Assembly (NCBI RefSeq): GCF_010993745.1
Contig: NZ_WOTN01000003.1
Coordinates: 1,426,001-1,490,000, forward strand
Origin: Fodinicola acaciae
GTDB taxonomy: Bacteria > Actinomycetota > Actinomycetes > Mycobacteriales > HKI-0501
Reading direction: 5' to 3'
Length of the DNA stretch: 64,000 bases
Positions 1 through 8,845 of this stretch are shown here, piece by piece. The position numbers were made by a program, and so were the translations under genes. Each line of letters opens with the position of its first letter. The first letter of the stretch is position 1. The notes beneath the pieces are model-generated. The model saw only the letters and a program-made list of their open reading frames with translations, ran no database searches and was not told the DNA's origin.

Positions 1-210
1 GTAGAGGACAGCCAGATGTTCTTCCGGCGTCACGTAGATCCGGGCCGGGTCGTAGTGCTCGAAATCGGCCTGGCCGAGCAGGTGCAGTGTGCCGCCGCGC
101 TGTCCCGGCAGCGCGATCGAGCTGCTGGTGCCGCCAGCCGTACACGCGGCGGCCATCGAGGTGGCGACAAGTCCGGCGGCGAGAATACGCGCCGTTTTCT
201 GCCAGCTCAC
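1..210 (-). CDS. ABC transporter substrate-binding lipoprotein (family 5 type), N-terminal part only
   Basis: Only the first 70 codons are inside the window; the gene runs off the left edge. It starts with GTG at 210, with AGGGGCAGG just upstream, and overlaps the thpR stop by 4 bp (GTGA), so the two are probably co-translated. The N-terminus has a basic start, a hydrophobic stretch and a lipobox-like MAAAC, then a Ser/Gly linker and GGTLHLLGQADFEHYDPARI. The 'GGTL...DP' pattern after a lipobox is typical of SBP_bac_5 peptide/nickel-type binding proteins anchored to the outside of the membrane. The ligand cannot be told from this fragment. Confidence 0.8.
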   Translation of the reverse strand, partial: MSWQKTARILAAGLVATSMAAACTAGGTSSSIALPGQRGGTLHLLGQADFEHYDPARIYVTPEEHLAVLY

Positions 211-857
211 GATGCCTGCCCCTTGTCGTCCGGTTTCCCCCGACCGTAGCGGTCCCGGTCGCCGGCGTGGTCCGCATTCGCGGAATCGTGATCTTCACCG
301 CGACCGGTCAACGGCCAGCTCGCGAGCACGGTGTAGTGCGACGAACCCCGGTCGCCGGCGCCGAGTTCGCTGGAGAAAAGCTGGAGCTCGTCGACCGTCC
401 ACGATGGACCGCGATAGCCGCGTAGGAGATCCAGCGCCGGCCGTGCGTCGCGTACGTCCCGGGCGAGCGTGAGGTGGCCGTTGTAGGGCCTGGTGTCCGG
501 CTCGACGCCGAGCGCGTCGCCGGTGGCCTGCCGGACGGCCGTCGCGAGGCTGGTGAGCCGGTCGGTCTGGCCGGCCAGACCGGCCCACACGATCTTGCGC
601 GGCCCGCTGCCGAAGGTGCCAGCGCCGGCGATCCGCAGCCGCGCCGGAGCCGCGCGCTCGGCGACCGCGGCGAGGCACGCGCGTACGACCGGCTGGCGCT
701 GGTCGTCGACCTGGCCGAGGAACTCCAGCGTCACGTGCCAGCCGTCGACCGGCGTCGGCCGTCCGGACCGCAGCCGCCGCCGAGCGATGTCCCAGCGCGC
801 CGCCAACCCGTCGAGCGCCGCCGTCGCCGGCGTCACCGCCACGAACATCCGCGTCAT
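207..857 (-). CDS. thpR: RNA 2',3'-cyclic phosphodiesterase (2'-5' RNA ligase family)
   Basis: About 216 residues beginning MTRMFVAVTPAT. The two HxTx catalytic motifs of the 2H phosphoesterase family are present: HVTL near residue 41 and HLTL near residue 128, the usual spacing for ThpR/LigT proteins, which open 2',3'-cyclic phosphates on RNA ends. The C-terminus carries a polar Asp/Arg-rich tail of about 30 residues beyond the family's usual end. An open frame continues upstream but runs through a perfect palindrome (868-920), so the ATG at 857 (or 848) is the plausible start. It overlaps the downstream transporter gene by 4 bp. Confidence 0.88.
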   Translation of the reverse strand: MTRMFVAVTPATAALDGLAARWDIARRRLRSGRPTPVDGWHVTLEFLGQVDDQRQPVVRACLAAVAERAAPARLRIAGAGTFGSGPRKIVWAGLAGQTDRLTSLATAVRQATGDALGVEPDTRPYNGHLTLARDVRDARPALDLLRGYRGPSWTVDELQLFSSELGAGDRGSSHYTVLASWPLTGRGEDHDSANADHAGDRDRYGRGKPDDKGQAS

Positions 858-867
858 GAAACTCGAT

Positions 868-920
868 GGTCGCATGGCCACCATGCGTGCGTTGGACGCA
901 CGCATGGTGGCCATGCGACC
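868..920. repeat. Perfect 25-bp-arm palindrome, dispersed repeat family B
   Basis: Arms 868-892 and 896-920 are exact reverse complements around a 3-base loop; the core is GCATGGCCACCATGCG. It lies 7 bases past the stop of the minus-strand gene at 928 and before the thpR start, so it could act as a terminator or mRNA-end hairpin. A second, slightly imperfect palindrome is at 21121-21167 and a lone arm at 11744-11769. Confidence 0.9.
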
Positions 921-927
921 GAAGACG

Positions 928-1350
928 TCAGCAGGGGTGGTGGCGGGGGGTGGGGAGGGCGAGCACCAGGCCGGCGCGCTCCAGCTCGGCCTCCACCCGG
1001 ATGCGCTCGACCGAGTGCGCGAAGCCGTGCACGGCGCACAGCTCCTCGTCGATGCCGAGCGTCGCGCAGGCGTCCGAGAGCGTCCGGTCGTACGCCAGCT
1101 GGATGCCGTGATAACGCGCGGCGGACAGGTGCCGTGGATCCTCAAGCATCCCCCGCAACCGGCGCAGAGTCGCAGCCGTGCACTCCAGCGGTGGCGAGAC
1201 CGGCTGCGGGCCGTGCCGCCACAGCCGCCAGTGCTCACCGAACCAGGCGCCGACCTGGCCGATGTCGAGGAACATGCGTACCAACAACGCGGGCACCGTA
1301 CACGTCACGAGAAGCAGGACAAGGTCGGCCGCTACCAGGAGGCCGTTCAT
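928..1350 (-). CDS. Conserved small membrane-anchored protein of unknown function
   Basis: 140 residues. The start MNGLLVAADL at 1350 is chosen because GGAG lies 5 bases upstream; the longer open frame lacks a ribosome site. One N-terminal transmembrane segment (about residues 3-25) is followed by a soluble, mostly helical region with Cys and Arg residues (SAARYHGIQLAYDRTLSDAC). I do not recognise a catalytic motif. It lies between the MFS exporter and thpR on the same strand, with a strong hairpin behind its stop. Confidence 0.65.
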   Translation of the reverse strand: MNGLLVAADLVLLLVTCTVPALLVRMFLDIGQVGAWFGEHWRLWRHGPQPVSPPLECTAATLRRLRGMLEDPRHLSAARYHGIQLAYDRTLSDACATLGIDEELCAVHGFAHSVERIRVEAELERAGLVLALPTPRHHPC

Positions 1351-1400
1351 GCTCTCCAACGGTATTCCTGTCCGCCGACCGGAACAAGGCAATATACGGC

Positions 1401-2834
1401 TCAGGAATCCTTGGTCTGACCTGCGGATACGGAGTCAGGCTCCGGTTGCTTGGAGCGCGCGATCACCCGCGAGTGCGAGCCGGGCGCCGGCGCCGGTTTG
1501 ACACCGGGCACCGCCTCCAGCGGGCCCTCGGCGCGGCTGGCCGTCTCCAGGTCGTCGGCGCTGCGTCCAGGAGCGATGCTGCGCGAGCCGTCGGTCACCA
1601 GCCGGACCCGTGGCAGCCGGCCGGATTCCCACTGCACGCGGGTGCCGTGCCGGTAAGCGCGCATCGCGGCGAGTACGCCGGCGGCAAGCAACACCGACAC
1701 GCCACCGACGACGAAGCCGGCGCGTACGCCCCACCACTGACAGATGGCGCCGATGACGATCGCGCCCAGCGGCGTGCCACCGAAGAACAGCACCATGTAG
1801 AGCGCCATCACGCGGCCGCGCAGATGCGGTGCCGCGCCGAGCTGGACACGCGCGTTTGCGGCGGTGTTGCAGGCGATCAGGAATCCACCGGTCGGTACGA
1901 GCACGAGGCCGGCGATCCAGAACCACGGCGCCGCGGCGACGGTGATCTCCAGAATTCCGAATATCGCGGCGAAGGCCAGCAGCGCCGAGGCTGGTGGACG
2001 TACGCGCCGGCGGCTGCCGACCAACGCGCCGCACAGCGCACCGGCGGCGAAACAGGTCGACAGCAGGCCGAAACTCGCCGCGCCGACGCCGAAATCGGCG
2101 CGCGCCAGCAGCGGAATGGTGAAGTTGAAGTTCATCCCGAGCGTGCCGACCACGGCCATCAGCGCGAACACCATCAGCAGGTCGGGCCGCGAGCGCACGT
2201 ATCCGAACGCCTCGCGCAGCTGGCCGCCGGCGCGCGACAACCGCTTGGTGCGGTGCAACTTCGCTGGATCCATCCGGAAAAGCGAGGCGAGCACGGCGAT
2301 GTAGGTCAGCGAGTTGAGCAGGAACGCCGGACCGACGCCGACCGCGGCGATCACCAGGCCGCCGACCGCCGGACCGAGAATGCGCGCGGTGTTGAAGGTG
2401 GCCGAATTCAGCGAGACCGCGTTGGGCAGCAGGTCGTTGCCGACCAGCTCGGTCACGAACGCCTGCCGGCCGGGATTGTCGAAGGCCTGCGCGGTCCCCA
2501 GCGCGGCCGCGAAGACGAACACGTGCCACACCTGCGCGTGGCCGCTGACCACCAGAACTCCCATACCCAGAGCCAAAAACCCGATGACGGTCTGGGTGAC
2601 CATGAGCATCTTGCGCTTGTCGAAGCGGTCGGCGATCAGCCCGCCGTAGAGCATCAGCAACATCATCGGCGCGAACTGCAGCGCGGTGACCAGGCCGATC
2701 GCGGTGGCCGAATTGTGGGTCAGCTGCAGCACCAGCCAGTCCTGCGCGGTGGTCTGCATCCACGAGCCGGTGAGCGAGACGATCTGGCCCGACACGAACA
2801 ATCTGTAGTTGCGTACCCGTAACGAACGGGTCAT
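1401..2834 (-). CDS. MFS transporter, MFS_3 / enterobactin-exporter-like
   Basis: About 477 residues with the twelve-helix pattern of major facilitator proteins. The N-terminal signature SLRVRNYRLFVSGQIVSLTG and the loop GGLIADRFDKRK (helix 2-3, the GxLaDrxGrr motif) place it in the MFS_3/EntS-like group that exports siderophores or drugs. The C-terminal ~70 residues are hydrophilic, an extension beyond the transport domain. Two starts are possible: GTG at 2870 without a ribosome site, or ATG at 2834 preceded by CGGGG; I prefer 2834. The substrate is unknown. Confidence 0.85.
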   Translation of the reverse strand: MTRSLRVRNYRLFVSGQIVSLTGSWMQTTAQDWLVLQLTHNSATAIGLVTALQFAPMMLLMLYGGLIADRFDKRKMLMVTQTVIGFLALGMGVLVVSGHAQVWHVFVFAAALGTAQAFDNPGRQAFVTELVGNDLLPNAVSLNSATFNTARILGPAVGGLVIAAVGVGPAFLLNSLTYIAVLASLFRMDPAKLHRTKRLSRAGGQLREAFGYVRSRPDLLMVFALMAVVGTLGMNFNFTIPLLARADFGVGAASFGLLSTCFAAGALCGALVGSRRRVRPPASALLAFAAIFGILEITVAAAPWFWIAGLVLVPTGGFLIACNTAANARVQLGAAPHLRGRVMALYMVLFFGGTPLGAIVIGAICQWWGVRAGFVVGGVSVLLAAGVLAAMRAYRHGTRVQWESGRLPRVRLVTDGSRSIAPGRSADDLETASRAEGPLEAVPGVKPAPAPGSHSRVIARSKQPEPDSVSAGQTKDS

Positions 2835-2988
2835 GTCCCCGAGTGCGTGTAATCGTCCCTTGCTATTCACGATGTCTCGGAGGAAGTCGGCATGATAATT
2901 AGCCTAGCTCAACAATCGGCCGAGTGACTTTTCCGACACACGTGAGCTAGGACACGGTGGCCATTGCGGGCCAGAAACCTAGGAAAAC

Positions 2989-4473
2989 TCAGCCAATTCC
3001 GAGAAGCTTCTCGATCGGCGTGATGGCGAAATAGACCACGAACAGCGCCGCGACGACCCACATGAGCGGATGCACCTCGCGAGCGCGGCCCTGCGCGGCG
3101 CGGATCACCGCGTACGAGATCAGGCCGGCGCCGATGCCGACGGTGATGCTGTAGGTGAACGGCATCAGCACCACGGTAAGGAAAGCCGGGATGGCGACGC
3201 CGTAATCCGACCAGTTGATGTCGCGGATCTGAGTCATCATCAGAAAACCGACGACGACCAGCGCCGGCGTCGCCGCCTCGAACGGCACGATCGCCACCAG
3301 CGGCGTGAGAAACATGGCCACCAGGAACAACAATCCGGTGACCACGTTGGCGAACCCGGTGCGCGCGCCCTCGCCGACACCGGCGGCCGACTCGACGTAG
3401 ACGGTCGTGCTGGAGACGCTGCCGACACCGCCGGCGGCGGCCGCCGCGGCGTCGACCAGCAGTACGCGGTCGAAGCCGGGCAGGTCGCCCTTGGCGTCGA
3501 GCAGGTTTCCCTCCTTGCTGATGCCGACGATCGTCCCCATCGAGTCGAAGAAATCGCTGAGCGCCAAGGTGAAAACGAACAGCAGCGCGGTGACCACGCC
3601 GACCCGCGACCAGGAGCCGAGCAGGTTGAACTGGCCGACCAGCGACAGGTTGGGGATCTGCAGGAGGCGGTCCGGCAGCTCCGGTACGACCAGCTGCCAG
3701 CCGGTCGGGTTGGTGACCTTGCCGGCCGTACTCGCCGGACCGACCTTGGCGACCGCCTCGACGACGATCGCCAGCACCGTGCTCACCGCGATGCCGATCA
3801 GGATTCCGCCCTTGACCTTGCGCGCGACCAGGACGGCGGTCAGGATCAGGCCGACCACGAAAACCAGCGTCGGCCAGCCGTTGAGATGGCCGCCGGCGCC
3901 GAGCTCGATCGGCGTACCGCCGGCCGACTTGCGCACGAAACCGGCATCGACGAATCCGATCAGTGCGATGAAAAGTCCGATGCCGACAGCGATCGCGGTC
4001 TTCAGATCAGCTGGCAACGCGTTGAAAATGGCGCGCCGCAGACCGACCAGCACCATGACGACGATGATCAGGCCTTCGATGACCACCAGCCCCATGGCGT
4101 CGGCCCAGGTCATCTCCGCCGCGATCCCGAAGGCCACGAAGGCGTTGAGGCCCAGACCGGTGGCGACCGCGAACGGGTATTTTCCGATCACTCCCATGGC
4201 GAGCGTGACGATGCCGGCGACCAGCGCGGTCGCGGCGGCGACCAACGGGATCGCGTCGGCCGGTGAGGCGACGCCGCCGATGAACTTCTTGTCGGCGTCG
4301 GTGACCGTACCGATGATCAACGGGTTGAGCACGACAATGTAGGACATGGTGAAAAACGTGACGATTCCGCCGCGTATTTCCTGCAGCCAGCTGGATCCAC
4401 GCGCGGTGACGGCGAAATAACGGTCCAGCGGCGCGAGAAATCCGCGTCCGGCCTTACCTGTCCTGGCTGTCAT
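2989..4473 (-). CDS. NCS2-family nucleobase permease (AzgA/guanine-hypoxanthine type)
   Basis: 494 residues, polytopic. Start ATG at 4473 is preceded by GAGGAG at good spacing; the longer open frame has no ribosome site. It begins with a short polar head and FLAPLDRYFAV...GSSWLQEIRGGIVTFFTMSYIV, then the highly conserved NPLIIG and ATGLGLNAFVAF segments that mark the AzgA-like branch of purine:cation symporters. Probable role is uptake of hypoxanthine, guanine or adenine across the cytoplasmic membrane. No purine-enzyme neighbours are present to narrow the substrate. Confidence 0.9.
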   Translation of the reverse strand: MTARTGKAGRGFLAPLDRYFAVTARGSSWLQEIRGGIVTFFTMSYIVVLNPLIIGTVTDADKKFIGGVASPADAIPLVAAATALVAGIVTLAMGVIGKYPFAVATGLGLNAFVAFGIAAEMTWADAMGLVVIEGLIIVVMVLVGLRRAIFNALPADLKTAIAVGIGLFIALIGFVDAGFVRKSAGGTPIELGAGGHLNGWPTLVFVVGLILTAVLVARKVKGGILIGIAVSTVLAIVVEAVAKVGPASTAGKVTNPTGWQLVVPELPDRLLQIPNLSLVGQFNLLGSWSRVGVVTALLFVFTLALSDFFDSMGTIVGISKEGNLLDAKGDLPGFDRVLLVDAAAAAAGGVGSVSSTTVYVESAAGVGEGARTGFANVVTGLLFLVAMFLTPLVAIVPFEAATPALVVVGFLMMTQIRDINWSDYGVAIPAFLTVVLMPFTYSITVGIGAGLISYAVIRAAQGRAREVHPLMWVVAALFVVYFAITPIEKLLGIG

Positions 4474-4664
4474 GCCGGCTCCTCGAGATCGGTGGCCTGA
4501 AGCAGCCTGCCAGATCCGCGCCGCGCCGCGACGACGACGCCGGCCGGACACGCCGTGCTCCGCGACTCGCCGGTCTTGATCGAACCGGAGGGTGCCTCAA
4601 GTGGCGGAGACACGCTGTCACAAATAGCCTGCGGCCTACCGACACCAATCGGAGGGGGTACGAC

Positions 4665-5132
4665 ATGTCGTACAACGACGAACGTGATGGTGAACAGGGA
4701 GGGTACGGCGGCAACGGCGGCGGCTCCGGAGCGGACTCCGGCGGCTACGGCGGTGGCTCCGACCGTGACTCCGGCGGGGGCTACGGCGGCGGAGACGACC
4801 GCGGCGGTGACTCCGGTGGCTTCGGAGGCGGTGACGATCGCGGCGGCTCCGGTGGTTTCGGCGGCGGCGACGATCGCGGCGACTCCGGCGGCGGCTACGG
4901 CGGCGGAGACAACGATCGCGGCGGTGACCGTGGCGGCGACGGCGGAGGCTTCGGCGGAGGCGACTCCGGCGGAGGTTACGGCGGCGACAATGATCGCGGC
5001 GGTGACTCCGGCGGCGGCTATGGCGGTGGCAACGACTCGGGTGGCGGCTATGGCGGCGACTCCGACCGTGACTCCGGCGGCTCCGGCGGCGGCTATGGCG
5101 GCGGTGGCGAGTACGGCGGCGACAACCGCTAA
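4665..5132 (+). CDS. Glycine-rich low-complexity protein (GGY/GGF-DDRGG repeats)
   Basis: 155 residues, roughly half glycine, with Asp, Ser, Arg, Tyr and Phe making up most of the rest. Short units such as GGYGGG, GGFGGGDDRGG and DRGGDSGG are repeated along the whole length. There is no signal peptide or folded domain. The start ATG has an excellent GGAGGGGG ribosome site 5 bases upstream, and the only other open frames here are Arg/His- or Ala-rich shadows, so this frame is real. The composition resembles RGG/GY disordered proteins that bind RNA or phase-separate; that parallel is an inference. A strong hairpin follows the stop. Confidence 0.8.
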   Translation: MSYNDERDGEQGGYGGNGGGSGADSGGYGGGSDRDSGGGYGGGDDRGGDSGGFGGGDDRGGSGGFGGGDDRGDSGGGYGGGDNDRGGDRGGDGGGFGGGDSGGGYGGDNDRGGDSGGGYGGGNDSGGGYGGDSDRDSGGSGGGYGGGGEYGGDNR

Positions 5133-5149
5133 CCACCGGTAGACCACAC

Positions 5150-5207
5150 CGAGGGTGACGTTTTGACGGCGTACGATCGCGTACCGGCCGGCAAAACGTC
5201 ACCCTCG
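5150..5207. terminator. Strong hairpin terminator after the glycine-rich gene
   Basis: Arms 5150-5165 and 5192-5207 (CGAGGGTGACGTTTTG and its exact reverse complement) form a 16-bp stem starting 17 bases after the stop at 5132. It separates the glycine-rich gene from the next plus-strand gene. Confidence 0.8.
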
Positions 5208-5230
5208 TCGTGGTTGTTAGGGTCTGCCGC

Positions 5231-6916
5231 ATGGTGGTGGCGGAGGCCGACAGCGTGGCCGAGGTGTCCGAGGAACCAGCGGCCGAGCGCCTTCTCGCGC
5301 GCCTGCACCGGTGGCTGAACCTCGCGTACTGGATCGTCGCGGCCGTCGCCATCGCGCTTGTGACGGCACAGGCGTATTCCTCTGTCCTCTACAACGCTTC
5401 GCTGCGATACGACGAGATCAACGTCGTCGTCAGCATCATCGAGCGGTCGTACGCGCAACTGCATCCGCCGCTGGACTATCTGCAGTCGGCGCCGATCGGC
5501 TGGCTGTGGCTGGAAAAACTCGGCGTCGACCTGTTTGGCAACACCGAGATCGTGCTGCGTTTCCCGTCGGTGATCGCGACGGCCGGCGCGCTCACCCTGA
5601 CCGCCTTCCTGGCACGGCGGATGCTGCCGCCGCTCGGCGCGCTGCTCACGATCCTGTTCGTGGCGACCAACTACTACGTCGCCTACTACGCGTACGACGC
5701 GAAGCCGTACGCGCTGGACATGGTGTGCTCGGTGGCGCTGGTGCTCTCGGCGCTGGCCGCGCGGCGACGTGCGATGACCTTCTGGATCGTCGCCACCGTC
5801 ACCTCTTTTTTCAGCTATCCGGCGGTTTTCTGCGCCGCGGCGCTCGCGCTCGTGCTCGGTGTCGAGCGGTTGCTGCGAGCCGGTGGCTGGCGCCCGGCGA
5901 TCCGCGCCGGCCTGCTTTTCAGCGCCGGCGCCATTCCGTGGCTGGCGATGGTCGCGTTCGTCTACGTCTTCTCGCTGCGGTCGACCGCCGGCAACGACTT
6001 TCTTTACGCGTACTTCGCGCGTTCTTTCCCCGGTGCTGGCATCGGTGGCCGGCTGGGGTGGCTGGCGACCGCGCTGTTCACCTTCGGCGGCACGGCGTTG
6101 ACGCCCGGCGCGGCCTGGCTCGCGTCGCTGGTCCTGGTCGGCGCGGTCGTACTCGTCATCCGGCGGCGGTGGGACGCGGCGTTGCTGATCGCGCCGGTCG
6201 CGATCGGCTTCGTACTCGCCGGCCTGCGGATCTATCCGATGGCCGACCGGCTGTCGATGTATGCCGTGCCGGTGGCCGCGGTGCTGCTCTTCGGCTTTAC
6301 CGACGTGCCGCGCGCGGCGGTCGCCCGGCTGCTGCGCCGCCAGTGGTCGCCGTGGCCGGTCGTCGCCTGCCTGCTCGCGCTCGTACTGGCCGCGCCGGCG
6401 GTGTGGCGGGTCGAGGGTCAGGTGGCCGGCTACTATCGCGAGCAGAGCGCCGACTCGTTGCGTACGTGGACGCAGACCCGGCAGCTGTTCGTCTACCTCA
6501 AGCAGCAACTGCGGCCCGGCGACGTGCTGCTGGCCAGTCCGACCGACGAGGTCGCCTTCCGTTATTACGGCAAGCGCGTCGGCCTGCCGGCGCCGACCAG
6601 CTATGTGTTGCTGCAGGAGCCGGGGCCGGCCTGCGGCGGCGCGGAGATCCGGCCGCTGGTCGCGGCGGCGTCGCGGATCTGGATGATCACCAGCTTCGGC
6701 AACAACGTCACGCCGTACGCACGGCTGGAGAAGGTGCTCGGCGCCTTCGGGCCGGTCGCCGCGTCACTGCACCTCGCGCACGGCCGGCTGGACGCTTACC
6801 GGGTCGTCAACCGGCAGGGGCCGGACGTACGCGACCCGGCGCTGGCGGCGGCGACGCGGGGGCTGACCTGCCTCAAGCCGATGCGGCCGCCGTTCCCGTT
6901 CCCTCCGCCCCGCTGA
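5231..6916 (+). CDS. GT39/GT-C-fold polytopic membrane glycosyltransferase
   Basis: 561 residues from ATG 5231; the earlier GTG at 5210 lies at the edge of the terminator hairpin and is unlikely. After a cytoplasmic head (about 30 residues) and the first membrane helix comes the periplasmic loop with SLRYDEINVVV, where Asp61-Glu62 correspond to the acidic pair of dolichyl-phosphate-mannose mannosyltransferases (PMT_2/GT39). About ten further hydrophobic segments follow, then a C-terminal extracytoplasmic domain of about 150 residues. The family transfers sugars from polyprenyl-phosphate donors outside the membrane; acceptor and donor are unknown here. Confidence 0.75.
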   Translation: MVVAEADSVAEVSEEPAAERLLARLHRWLNLAYWIVAAVAIALVTAQAYSSVLYNASLRYDEINVVVSIIERSYAQLHPPLDYLQSAPIGWLWLEKLGVDLFGNTEIVLRFPSVIATAGALTLTAFLARRMLPPLGALLTILFVATNYYVAYYAYDAKPYALDMVCSVALVLSALAARRRAMTFWIVATVTSFFSYPAVFCAAALALVLGVERLLRAGGWRPAIRAGLLFSAGAIPWLAMVAFVYVFSLRSTAGNDFLYAYFARSFPGAGIGGRLGWLATALFTFGGTALTPGAAWLASLVLVGAVVLVIRRRWDAALLIAPVAIGFVLAGLRIYPMADRLSMYAVPVAAVLLFGFTDVPRAAVARLLRRQWSPWPVVACLLALVLAAPAVWRVEGQVAGYYREQSADSLRTWTQTRQLFVYLKQQLRPGDVLLASPTDEVAFRYYGKRVGLPAPTSYVLLQEPGPACGGAEIRPLVAAASRIWMITSFGNNVTPYARLEKVLGAFGPVAASLHLAHGRLDAYRVVNRQGPDVRDPALAAATRGLTCLKPMRPPFPFPPPR

Positions 6917-7026
6917 GGGTCTCCCGCACGCTGGCGGCGGCGGGCGAATGCACGCAGGGTGGCACTGCGGCCAATCCGGCCGCACGCAAGGACTCCCTAC
7001 GCGCACTGGCCGCGGCCGCGCCGCGG

Positions 7027-7139
7027 CCAAGATCAATTTCGAACTTGGGTAAGTAGCCACGCGAACCCACCCCCCGCCCGATCTGGGTGGGGGCCCAGAT
7101 TGGCAGGTGGGTATGACAGTTTCTCGCCGTAGCGGGTAG
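7027..7139 (-). repeat. Dispersed 3'-UTR repeat family A, copy 1
   Basis: Read on the minus strand it starts 8 bases after the stop of the gene at 7148: CTACCCGCTACGGCGAGAAA, then CTGTCATACCCACCTGCC, then the GC hairpin CCCCCACCC-AGATC-GGGCGGGGG and GTGGGTTCGCGTGGCTACTT. The same order recurs behind four other genes in the window. Confidence 0.85.
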
Positions 7140-7147
7140 TTCGTGGC

Positions 7148-8740
7148 TCAGTGGAAGGTCTCGGCGGATACGCGGTAGAGCCTGGACTTGTCCGGGCCAG
7201 TGCCGGCCGGCGCGCCGAGGGCGGCTGGCGGCGGGCCGTCGACAGTCCCCCACAGGACCCACTTCACGTGGTATTTCGCGATCACCGCCGACCGCTGCGC
7301 GGCTGAGGCCGACGCGGAGAAGAAGCGCGCGACGGCGGCCCGGCGTACGGCGTCGTCAGGAGTGAACGCGTCGGGGTATGGCGACACGACGAGGATGGCG
7401 CCGTTCGCCAGCGCTGGTACGGCGATCCGCCACTGGCTGGCGAGCACCACGTCGCCTTCGCCGAAAGCGCGGTCCAGATAGCCAAACTGCGACACGTCCG
7501 GTACGCGCTGCGCGCCCTGCCGGACGAAGCCGGGCAGTTTGCCGCGCGACACGGCCTGCACGAGTCCGTCGCCGGAGCCGGCGAAGCCGATGCAGCAGCC
7601 GAACGTCAGCACCGCCATGGCGACCCCGGCGACCGGCACCGGCAGCAGCCGGCCAGGCAACGGAAAACCCGACACGGCGAGCCAGTCGGCGATCTCCAGC
7701 GCCGCGCCGACATGAGCACACACGGCGACCAGCGTGATGATCCGGCCAAACGCGAACTGTCCGGTGAGCCCGCCAGCCAGGTAGATCGCCACCGCCACCA
7801 GGAAACCCAGCGCGAAAGGGTCAAGCCGGTCACGCCACCAGCGCCGCGCCAGCAGCGGCGCGCACAGCAGGATCAGCCAGCCGCGGCTCACCGTCGCCAC
7901 GTACAACTGCTGGTGCACCAGCGAGTACGCCGGCCCGGCGTTGCTGAGCTTCAAAACCGAATAATACGGCCAAAGCAGCGTGAGCACACCGGCGACCACA
8001 ACGCCACCGGCCAACAGACCGGCGACCTTCCAGTCGAGCTTTTTCCGATGCTGCAACAGGATCAGCAGCAAGCCGATCGCGTCGCAGGCGGCACTGAACG
8101 CGTGCACCGTGGCGATCATGACGGTGATGACGACGAGCAGACCGAGCAGCCACCAGCTCCGCTTACGCAGGAAATGCAGGAACACGGCCCAGTGCAACAA
8201 AAGCAGCGCGAGGCCGGTCGTACTTGGATAGGGCAGCACGAAACCGAGCGAGTTCATCGCCAGCACGCCACTGAAAATCCAGGTGCGCGACCCCCACAGC
8301 AGCATCGTGAAGATCAGCGCGAGCGGCGCGGCCAGCGGCTGCCTGGTGATCGCGCGGCACAGCAACACGAACCCGGCCACCAGCAGCACGGTGTTGAGCA
8401 CGGCCCACATCGTCAGACCGTCATAGCCGCTGCCACCGACCAGCCGCACCAGCCAGCCGATCACCAGGCTGACCGGCGTGATGTACGGGCTTTCCTGCGG
8501 GCCGCCGATGATCGGCTCGTGCGGATGCAGCGGGTTGGCGGCGATGTCGCGTATCACCGCCGCGTGCAGGAACGCGTCGCCGGCCCACCGCCGCTGCAGC
8601 GTCTGGACGACCGCCGGCAGGAACAGCACGCCGGCCGCGACCCACGCGGCGATCGCCAGCCAACGCAGGCTCGCGGCCCGGGGCCGGCGCGTCTGCTCCG
8701 GCGGCTCGGACGATGCCGTCCTGACCGAACCGGCGACCAT
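7148..8740 (-). CDS. Large polytopic membrane protein, possible GT-C glycosyltransferase
   Basis: 530 residues with about ten to twelve hydrophobic segments. The first periplasmic loop carries WAGDAFLHAAVIRD, an Asp near a His as in GT-C type sugar transferases, but the match is weak and no named family is certain. The C-terminal ~130 residues are soluble (GEGDVVLASQWRIAVPAL) and resemble the C-terminal domains of the two neighbouring large membrane proteins, suggesting a related set acting at the outer face of the membrane. It is divergent from the gene at 8846 and is followed by repeat family A copy 1. Confidence 0.6.
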   Translation of the reverse strand: MVAGSVRTASSEPPEQTRRPRAASLRWLAIAAWVAAGVLFLPAVVQTLQRRWAGDAFLHAAVIRDIAANPLHPHEPIIGGPQESPYITPVSLVIGWLVRLVGGSGYDGLTMWAVLNTVLLVAGFVLLCRAITRQPLAAPLALIFTMLLWGSRTWIFSGVLAMNSLGFVLPYPSTTGLALLLLHWAVFLHFLRKRSWWLLGLLVVITVMIATVHAFSAACDAIGLLLILLQHRKKLDWKVAGLLAGGVVVAGVLTLLWPYYSVLKLSNAGPAYSLVHQQLYVATVSRGWLILLCAPLLARRWWRDRLDPFALGFLVAVAIYLAGGLTGQFAFGRIITLVAVCAHVGAALEIADWLAVSGFPLPGRLLPVPVAGVAMAVLTFGCCIGFAGSGDGLVQAVSRGKLPGFVRQGAQRVPDVSQFGYLDRAFGEGDVVLASQWRIAVPALANGAILVVSPYPDAFTPDDAVRRAAVARFFSASASAAQRSAVIAKYHVKWVLWGTVDGPPPAALGAPAGTGPDKSRLYRVSAETFH

Positions 8741-8845
8741 TGCCTGGCTACCTCACTTTCAGCCCTGCTTCCAGCGACAACGACAGATGTACGGCCGGCG
8801 ACCAGGTGCCGGCCCGTGGCGGCCACCCGGCTAACATCGGCGGCC

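Noticed and set aside
474-2822. 782-codon plus-strand open frame
   Set aside because: Antisense to thpR and the MFS gene; Arg/Ala/Gly-rich with no domain. High-GC shadow.
3070-4266. 398-codon plus-strand frame
   Set aside because: Antisense shadow of the NCS2 permease, rich in Asp/Arg/His and without a domain.
4636-5352. Arg/His-rich and Ala/Val-rich frames over the glycine-rich gene
   Set aside because: Produced by the repetitive GGC/GAC sequence on other frames; only the glycine-rich frame has a ribosome site.
7712-8845. Upstream extension of the 8846 membrane protein
   Set aside because: This part is antisense to the 7148 gene and has polar, Gln/Arg-rich translation; the real start is the ATG at 8846.
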